From assembly GCA_902493615.1 (NCBI GenBank), contig CABUQK010000085.1:1-8770 (forward strand): a stretch of DNA of 8,770 nt, written 5' to 3'. The notes beneath the pieces were generated by a model. It was given only the letters and a program-made list of their open reading frames with translations, was not told the origin of the DNA and did not search any database. Below, piece after piece: positions 1 through 4,268 of this stretch (its first letter is position 1; the number at the start of each line of letters is the position of its first letter). A program made the position numbers and the translations under genes. The DNA is from an uncultured Collinsella sp. (GTDB taxonomy: Bacteria; Actinomycetota; Coriobacteriia; Coriobacteriales; Coriobacteriaceae).

Positions 1-55
1 AGTCCCTTGCGGCGTAGTTCTTATTTAAGCCGTCCAAGTTTTGGGGTGCAGTTCA
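1..55. mobile_element. Probable terminal end of an IS3/IS150-group insertion sequence (partial)
   Basis: Bases 31-55 read, on the minus strand, TGAACTGCACCCCAAAACTT followed by GGACG. This resembles the terminal inverted repeats of IS3-family elements of the IS150 group, which typically begin TG and run through a CCCC-AAAA-TTGGAC core. If this is the right end, one plus-strand frame ending in Ser-Leu-Ala-Ala and a TAG at 15-17 could be the last codons of the transposase (OrfB), followed by a short spacer and the repeat. The opposite end and the transposase body lie outside the window, so the family call rests on the repeat alone. The element boundary would be at about base 55. Confidence 0.4.
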
Positions 56-88
56 TAGGCGGATTCGAGGCAGCCATAAGACCCTCCC

Positions 89-217
89 ATGAACGACCCG
101 GCCCAACAAGCTCGGATGAAACACGTGCTACATCAGTATACAGGGAAGTGGGGTAGCGGGGTACAAGCGCGCCAGCGGCAAACCGAGAGCATCAACGATG
201 TGCCGATCGCGGAATGA
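89..217 (+). pseudogene. Short unassigned reading frame, possible gene remnant
   Basis: This is a 42-codon frame from ATG at 89 to TGA at 215-217, in the gap between the IS-like end and the HNH gene. The translation is protein-like in composition (MNDPAQQARMKHV at the start, ESINDVPIAE at the end), but there is no recognisable motif and no Shine-Dalgarno sequence ahead of the ATG. A TAA lies in frame at 77-79. It could be the surviving 3' end of a gene broken by the adjacent mobile element, a very small gene, or chance. I do not recognise a family. Confidence 0.2.
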
Positions 218-281
218 GATCTCGTAATAATTGACTCTCGGCCATATTATTGAGGGGCATGACTCGCGTTCGTATGGTTGT

Positions 282-286
282 AGGTG
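282..286 (+). promoter_or_regulatory. Ribosome binding site of the HNH gene
   Basis: AGGTG at 282-286 lies 6 bases before ATG 293. It overlaps the alternative GTG at 284, which has no comparable site of its own, and a TAG at 281-283 closes the frame just upstream. This favours ATG 293 as the start. Confidence 0.5.
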
Positions 287-292
287 CTGGCG

Positions 293-1375
293 ATGAACGA
301 CATTGACCTTGCTGTTCCGTTGATGGATGGACCAAGCTATGACCGCGCCTGCAGTCTCGTGCCTTCCGAATACGTTGAGGCATGGGAGTGGTTTCTGGGT
401 GAGGAACAGCGCGGCGGCGTTTGGACCAGCCTTCCGCACCACACCAAGGAAGATAGCCCTCAGTATCAGTATCGTTTGAGAATTGGCTCGGACTTCTTTC
501 CCGTAACGCGGGATTCAGGGATCTTCTGGCCGGGCCAGGATCGGGTGAAGCAAGATCCCAATAAGATCTTTGCGCTTTCGGTCCATAACTCTAAAAAGAG
601 CTTCTACACCGATGTACCTCCGCTCTATTTGGACGATGGTACGTGGGTCATTAAGTATTCGGTCCAAGCGCCAGGCGCCGTTGGTTCTCGAGACCAGAAT
701 TACAACCGTAAAATGCTCAACTGCATGGAATGTGGCGTTCCAGTCGGAGTCATATTTGCAACCGAGGTGGGCTACAAGGTGCTCGGCCTTGCGTTTGTTG
801 AACGGTTCGAGCCCGAAAACGGATGGTTTGTTCTGCACGGTCCTGTTCATAAAGGCGGACCGGACCCCCGTTTTGCGCCCGACATGAGCTATCTGAAGCA
901 CATGCCCGTCGATATTGAGTTTGCCGGACAGGGTACGACCGACGACGAAAAGGTCCGCTATGCGTTAAGGCGCGGGCGATTGGGGCAGCAATGGTTCCGC
1001 AAGCAGCTCGTTGCCGCCTATGATGGCCGTTGCGCGGTGTCGGACTGCGGCGTCAGCGAAGCTCTGGAGGCTGCACATATCGAGAATTACTCGGGACCCA
1101 AATCGCAGGTTGCCAGCAACGGCATTCTGCTTCGGCGCGACTTACATGCTTTATTCGATGCTCATCTGATTTCGTTTGAGCCTGTTTGCGGCGAATATCG
1201 GCTGTGCGGATCGTACCTGCTGGATAAGACCGGCTACGCTTCCTTTGCGGGTGCGACGCTAAGGCAGCCGAATGAGCGTCAGTGGCGACCCAATACGGTG
1301 TTTCTTGAGGCCCATCGCATTGAGTTCGATCGCTCGGAAAAGAAGCGTGAAAAGGCGGGGCTTCTGCCGTATTAG
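293..1375 (+). CDS. HNH endonuclease with putative SRA/PUA-like reader domain (candidate modification-dependent restriction enzyme)
   Basis: This 360-residue protein ends in an HNH_2-type nuclease domain at about residues 230-300. A Cys pair (C247, C252) precedes the catalytic-type motif Ala-Ala-His-Ile (H262), then Ser-Asn-Gly (N276), then Asp-Leu-His-Ala-Leu-Phe-Asp (H285, D288), so the H-N-H set is complete. The N-terminal part, about residues 60-190, is a beta-rich stretch containing Gly-Ile-Phe-Trp-Pro, Ala-Leu-Ser-Val, Asp-Gly-Thr-Trp, Tyr-Asn-Arg, Gly-Val-Pro-Val and Gly-Leu-Ala-Phe-Val. The order of these elements resembles the DNA-reading N-terminal domains of COG3440-type predicted restriction endonucleases, which are distantly SRA/PUA-like. 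No adjacent methyltransferase is seen, which fits a stand-alone type IV-like enzyme cutting modified foreign DNA; this role is inferred. GTG at 284 is the alternative start, adding three residues. The HNH call is strong and the reader-domain call is moderate. Confidence 0.85.
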   Translation: MNDIDLAVPLMDGPSYDRACSLVPSEYVEAWEWFLGEEQRGGVWTSLPHHTKEDSPQYQYRLRIGSDFFPVTRDSGIFWPGQDRVKQDPNKIFALSVHNSKKSFYTDVPPLYLDDGTWVIKYSVQAPGAVGSRDQNYNRKMLNCMECGVPVGVIFATEVGYKVLGLAFVERFEPENGWFVLHGPVHKGGPDPRFAPDMSYLKHMPVDIEFAGQGTTDDEKVRYALRRGRLGQQWFRKQLVAAYDGRCAVSDCGVSEALEAAHIENYSGPKSQVASNGILLRRDLHALFDAHLISFEPVCGEYRLCGSYLLDKTGYASFAGATLRQPNERQWRPNTVFLEAHRIEFDRSEKKREKAGLLPY

Positions 1376-1496
1376 CGTATTTGGCTTTGGCATTCTTTGA
1401 CGATCGTGTTGTTTGATCGGATCGCGTGGCGATGCAATCTCGCGCCCGCCCGCCGGTGCATGCTCTTCCTGATTTGTATAGCGAGAAGGGGCATGT

Positions 1497-1781
1497 ATGA
1501 GCTGGCGAGGCGATATTGCGATGGGGAAGTACGGAAAACTGCCGTGTGCCCTTATAGACAACAATATGTTTCCGAGCGTAGAGGTTGATTGCGGGTCGTT
1601 TGTCGTCACCTGCCCTTGCTGCGGCTCGCAAATACCGTGTCTCGACATTCGGTTCATCGATGCGCGCGACAGGTTCAGCGACGAAGTGAGAAAACAGACA
1701 GGCGTTCATATGCCGGTGTATCCGGAGAAATGCCCCGTTTGTGGCCTCGATATCGTGTACGACGCCGGCGACGAGGGATAG
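1497..1781 (+). CDS. Small protein with two CxxC pairs (zinc-ribbon-like), function unknown
   Basis: This is a 94-residue protein. It contains Cys-Pro-Cys-Cys-Gly at about residues 39-43 and Cys-Pro-Val-Cys-Gly at about residues 79-83. Two such knuckles about 40 residues apart are the usual layout of a structural zinc ribbon. The rest is acidic and soluble, with no signal peptide or membrane segment. GAAGGGG at 1485-1491, 5 bases before ATG 1497, supports this start. ATG 1521 (Met-Gly-Lys-Tyr) is a possible later start preceded by GGCGAGG. The gene follows the HNH gene in the same direction after about 120 bases and converges on the DUF5710 gene 38 bases downstream. I do not recognise a named family. 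It might be a nucleic-acid-binding or regulatory accessory protein, but that is a guess from the zinc-ribbon pattern only. Confidence 0.6.
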   Translation: MSWRGDIAMGKYGKLPCALIDNNMFPSVEVDCGSFVVTCPCCGSQIPCLDIRFIDARDRFSDEVRKQTGVHMPVYPEKCPVCGLDIVYDAGDEG

Positions 1782-1819
1782 GTGATGCGGAGGAGCTGAC
1801 TGTGAAGGCCTCTCCGTCC

Positions 1820-2506
1820 CTACAAATAAATCCCCTCACCGAGCTGCTTGTGGAACTCGGCGTGATGGTCGCGTGCCCAGGTAAAGAGCGCCTGGTCAAA
1901 GTCGGTGCGCGTGGCCGGGACGCCAAAGACGCCGGCAACTTCGACGCGCACAAACTCCAGTGCCGGCAGCTTGTTGATGGCAGTGAGGGCAAACGGGGAC
2001 GAGGGCTCCTCGAACAGATAGCGGCTGCCTTGCAGTGCGTCGCAACTGGCGCACGTGTTGCCGAGCGACGGGGCTTTGGAGGCTCGCGCGCCTACGGGCT
2101 TGTAGCCGCAGCGCTTATGAAGGTAGTCGCGGATCTCGCCCGGTACGCAGCCAAGAGCGGGCACGATGGCGAGTGCGTTGGCGTTGGCCGTGTCGATGGC
2201 AATGTACCCGGCTTCGTTGGGCGCGTGCGCGATGGCGATGCTCTCGTCGTTATCGGTTCGATAGGGAATGCCGAAGGCCGCGACTGAGGTCTCTTTGTGA
2301 CACTTCCAGCACTCGCGCTTGCCCAGTACTAGATATATATACGGCGCTGAGGGGTCGGATCGGTCAACACCGGGCAGCCACTCGGCAAAGGGTTCGGGGT
2401 TGACGCCGCTGGGTACATACCAGATCTTCTTGGTCCGGTCCCATTTGGCGCCCAGCGCCTTGGCTTCTTCTTTGTGCGAAAAGGGGACATCGAGCTCGGT
2501 GCGCAT
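1820..2506 (-). CDS. DUF5710 domain protein with two CxxC motifs
   Basis: This is a 228-residue protein. Residues 4-45 match the DUF5710 pattern: Leu-Asp-Val-Pro-Phe, then Lys-Glu-Glu-Ala-Lys-Ala-Leu-Gly-Ala-Lys-Trp-Asp, then Lys-Ile-Trp-Tyr-Val-Pro, then Phe-Ala-Glu-Trp-Leu-Pro. This small module is common in plasmid- and phage-linked proteins such as primase/TraC-like and anti-restriction proteins, and its function is not established. The remainder carries Cys-Trp-Lys-Cys (C66, C69) and Cys-Ala-Ser-Cys (C152, C155), which could together bind one zinc. There is no membrane segment. The start was placed at ATG 2506 because AAGGAG lies 5 bases upstream. An upstream in-frame ATG at 2542 would add 12 residues but skips this site. 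It is transcribed toward the small zinc-ribbon gene and away from the tRNA. A role in DNA transactions is possible but unproven. Confidence 0.8.
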   Translation of the reverse strand: MRTELDVPFSHKEEAKALGAKWDRTKKIWYVPSGVNPEPFAEWLPGVDRSDPSAPYIYLVLGKRECWKCHKETSVAAFGIPYRTDNDESIAIAHAPNEAGYIAIDTANANALAIVPALGCVPGEIRDYLHKRCGYKPVGARASKAPSLGNTCASCDALQGSRYLFEEPSSPFALTAINKLPALEFVRVEVAGVFGVPATRTDFDQALFTWARDHHAEFHKQLGEGIYL

Positions 2507-2511
2507 GGCGG

Positions 2512-2517
2512 CTCCTT
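2512..2517 (-). promoter_or_regulatory. Ribosome binding site of the DUF5710 gene
   Basis: AAGGAG on the minus strand, 5 bases before ATG 2506. It decides between the ATG at 2506 and the longer reading from 2542. Confidence 0.65.
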
Positions 2518-2607
2518 GGTGCTGCAGGTGCAAGTGGCTCAAGGATACCGCAGGGCACAGACATCGCGGCGTTTTGCTGAGAAGTTGCGGTGCGGACTGA
2601 TTGGTTA

Positions 2608-2627
2608 TGCCGATGGATAGATCGGCA
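2608..2627. repeat. Inverted repeat, 7-bp arms with 6-base loop
   Basis: TGCCGAT at 2608-2614 and ATCGGCA at 2621-2627 are perfect inverted repeats around GGATAG. There is no T-run on either side, so it is not a terminator. It lies between the tRNA terminator and the DUF5710 start, where it could be an operator for the DUF5710 gene or a chance palindrome. Confidence 0.35.
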
Positions 2628-2685
2628 AGTAGATGGTCGGCTTTTGGCTAGTTGGGCGGTTGGAACTGCCGGCGGATTTAGCGAC

Positions 2686-2724
2686 ATAAAACAAAACAGC
2701 CCAGAGGGCATAGCCTCTGAGCTG
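2686..2724 (-). terminator. Intrinsic terminator of the tRNA-Val transcript
   Basis: On the minus strand an 11-bp stem (CAGCTCAGAGG with CCTCTGGGCTG, one G-U pair, 6-base loop) is followed by TTTTGTTTTAT. It starts 8 bases beyond the CCA end of the tRNA, a standard rho-independent terminator arrangement. Confidence 0.85.
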
Positions 2725-2732
2725 CGAACATT

Positions 2733-2807
2733 TGGTGGGCGTTAGAAGATTTGAACTTCTGACCTCTTCCGTGTCAGGGAAGCGCTCTCCCCCTGAGCTA
2801 AACGCCC
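2733..2807 (-). tRNA. tRNA-Val, anticodon GAC
   Basis: The full cloverleaf can be drawn. The 7-bp acceptor pairs GGGCGTT with AACGCCC. The D stem is GCTC/GAGC, the anticodon stem is CTTCC/GGAAG with loop CTGACAC (anticodon GAC, at 2775-2773), and the T stem is AGAAG/CTTCT with loop TTCAAAT. The discriminator is A and CCA is encoded, giving 72 bases plus CCA. All stems are perfectly paired. It reads GUC (and GUU) valine codons. It has its own promoter and terminator, so it is a single-gene unit. Its 3' end faces the accessory region at lower coordinates, the side on which tRNA-integrating islands normally insert, but I find no second copy of its 3' end in the window. Confidence 0.97.
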
Positions 2808-2836
2808 GATCAAGGGTGCGCAAGCGCGCAAGGGAT

Positions 2837-2865
2837 AATATAACGGAGCCTGAACTCGGTGGCAA
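2837..2865 (-). promoter_or_regulatory. Sigma-70-type promoter of tRNA-Val
   Basis: On the minus strand, TTGCCA (2865-2860) and TATATT (2842-2837) are separated by exactly 17 bases. Both hexamers are close to the consensus. Transcription would begin near 2830, about 23 bases before the mature tRNA end. Confidence 0.8.
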
Positions 2866-3004
2866 GAACATTTTTAAAAATCGCTTACATTGTGGAATTC
2901 GGGGGCTTTTTCGCATCCATTTCAAAAGAGCCTGCTGCCGCGATTTGGCTGTCGCATAATGCAAGGCCATTGCGGTATCGAGCTATGGAAAGACGCCTGC
3001 GGAA

Positions 3005-3027
3005 TTGTCCTACCGATAAGCGGACAA
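3005..3027. repeat. Inverted repeat upstream of the EamA transporter gene
   Basis: TTGTCC at 3005-3010 and GGACAA at 3022-3027 are 6-bp inverted arms around 11 bases, lying 70-90 bases before the transporter start. A second short palindrome, CCAGCTGG, follows at 3032-3039. This may be an operator or leader structure, but nothing links it to a known regulator or riboswitch. Confidence 0.25.
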
Positions 3028-3096
3028 GCCTCCAGCTGGTGACTTCGCCGTGGTAAGGTAAGCCGAATTGTTTCCAGGCTGTTTCGGGGGAGTGGA

Positions 3097-4119
3097 ATGA
3101 GCAAAGAGTGTGTCGAGCAGGTCGAAGGCGCAGGGGCTTCGGTGCCGATGACCGATATATCGAACATTGATGTGCCCGAGGGCACCGACGAGCTCAGCCG
3201 CAACACCCGTCGCGCATGGCGCGACCGCCTGAACAGCGCTTCGACGCGCAAGATGATCACGGGCGTCTTGGCTACGCTGGTGGGCGGTTCGTTTTGGGGC
3301 TTCTCGGGCACCAGCGCGAGTTTTTTGTTCGATACCTACCATGTCGATACGCTGTGGCTTATGAGCGTGCGTCAGATTCTCGCCGGCCTGCTCTTTATGG
3401 CTGTGGTTGTCACGCGCGACCGCGCACGCCTGGTCAAGCTTTGGACCACACCCGCCGATCGCAAGCAGCTGCTGCTCTTTACCGCCTTTGGCCTGCTGTT
3501 CAACCAGTTTTGCTATCTTTCGGCCGTGCGCCTGACGAACGCCGGAACCGCGACGGTGCTCCAGTGCCTGCAGCTCGTTATCATCATGGGCTACACCTGC
3601 GTGATCGATCGCCGCATGCCGCGTACTCGCGAAGTCATCGGCATTGGCCTGGCTCTGGGTGGAACCTTTTTAATCGCCACCGGCGGCGACCCCACCAGCC
3701 TGAATATCTCGCCGCTTGGCCTGGCAGCAGGTCTTATGTGTGCGGTCAGCGCCGCGTGTATGGCGGTGATTCCCGCCAAGATCCTGCCCGAATACGGCAG
3801 CCCCATCGTCACGGGTTCGGCAATGCTCACGGCGGGCGTGGTCTCGTGCGTCTTCGTGCAGCCCTGGGCGCATATGCCGGCGCTCGACGCTGCCGGCATC
3901 GAGGCGCTCGCGGTGTTCGTGGTTATCGGCTCGTTTTTTGCTTACATGCTTTATATGCAGGGCGTTAAGGACATCGGCTCGGTGCGCGCGAGCCTCATCG
4001 GAACTGTGGAGCCGGTTTCGGCGACCATCACCAGCGCCGTTATGCTGGGGACGGTGTTTTTGCCGACCGACCTTATCGGCTTTGTCATGATCATCGTGAT
4101 GATGTTCCTCACGGTGTAG
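3097..4119 (+). CDS. EamA-family transporter (drug/metabolite transporter superfamily)
   Basis: This is a 340-residue integral membrane protein of the inner membrane. After a hydrophilic N-terminal extension of about 52 residues, rich in acidic then basic residues, hydrophobic segments begin at Met-Ile-Thr-Gly (residue 53) and continue to the C-terminus. About ten helices are expected, in the two-repeat EamA layout. Repeat 1 includes Gly-Ser-Phe-Trp-Gly-Phe-Ser (residues 64-70) and Thr-Asn-Ala-Gly-Thr-Ala-Thr-Val-Leu-Gln (147-156). Repeat 2 includes Ile-Gly-Thr-Val-Glu-Pro-Val-Ser-Ala-Thr (301-310), the EamA Glu-Pro signature. GGGGGAG at 3086-3092 lies 4 bases before the ATG. Family members export amino acids, metabolites or drugs; the substrate cannot be told here. 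The last helix ends directly at the stop, with no cytoplasmic tail, and the N-terminal extension is longer than usual. It appears to be a single-gene unit, with no clear terminator in the following gap. Confidence 0.93.
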   Translation: MSKECVEQVEGAGASVPMTDISNIDVPEGTDELSRNTRRAWRDRLNSASTRKMITGVLATLVGGSFWGFSGTSASFLFDTYHVDTLWLMSVRQILAGLLFMAVVVTRDRARLVKLWTTPADRKQLLLFTAFGLLFNQFCYLSAVRLTNAGTATVLQCLQLVIIMGYTCVIDRRMPRTREVIGIGLALGGTFLIATGGDPTSLNISPLGLAAGLMCAVSAACMAVIPAKILPEYGSPIVTGSAMLTAGVVSCVFVQPWAHMPALDAAGIEALAVFVVIGSFFAYMLYMQGVKDIGSVRASLIGTVEPVSATITSAVMLGTVFLPTDLIGFVMIIVMMFLTV

Positions 4120-4210
4120 CTAGCGCCGCCGCCAAGACAGAAAAGGTGTTGTGCCGCATTTTCGCCAATTGATGTCCGTGTCTGGAGTTTAGCTGTCGAT
4201 GCTCAAAATG

Positions 4211-4232
4211 CCATAAACTAGTAACGTTATGG
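4211..4232. promoter_or_regulatory. Inverted repeat, candidate operator ahead of the DUF4012 gene
   Basis: CCATAA (4211-4216) and TTATGG (4227-4232) are perfect 6-bp arms around 10 bases that contain ACTAGT and AACGTT. It lies about 40 bases before the start codon and overlaps an A/T-rich stretch (TAAACT at 4214-4219) that could serve as a weak -10. This fits a repressor site, but no partner regulator is known. Confidence 0.3.
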
Positions 4233-4256
4233 ACTTTTTCATTGCGACTCAATTGC

Positions 4257-4260
4257 GAGG
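4257..4260 (+). promoter_or_regulatory. Ribosome binding site deciding the DUF4012 start
   Basis: GAGG at 4257-4260 lies 8 bases before ATG 4269. The frame is open back to a TTG at 4242, which has no upstream purine-rich site, so ATG 4269 is preferred. Confidence 0.5.
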
Positions 4261-4268
4261 ATTTCTTT

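Noticed and set aside
231..250. TTGACT with TATTAT as a promoter for the HNH gene
   Set aside because: The two hexamers are only 8 bases apart, far from the 16-18 needed; TATTAT alone is too weak to call.
128..283. C-terminal part of a minus-strand frame outside the HNH gene
   Set aside because: Most of the frame is antisense to the HNH gene; the remaining stretch has no start, motif or family resemblance.
1053..1709. 218-residue open frame on the minus strand
   Set aside because: It is antisense to the HNH catalytic domain and to the zinc-ribbon gene, with no recognisable domain.
1589..2287. 232-residue open frame on the plus strand
   Set aside because: It overlaps the zinc-ribbon gene in another frame and is antisense to the DUF5710 gene, both better supported by motifs and ribosome binding sites.
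2733..2807. tRNA 3' end as an attachment site with a visible duplicated copy
   Set aside because: No second copy of the T-arm/acceptor sequence was found by eye in the window, so no att pair can be claimed.
2990..3096. Possible riboswitch in the transporter leader
   Set aside because: There are short palindromes (3005-3027, 3032-3039), but no conserved motif of guanidine, T-box or other riboswitch classes that I can recognise, and no terminator stem.
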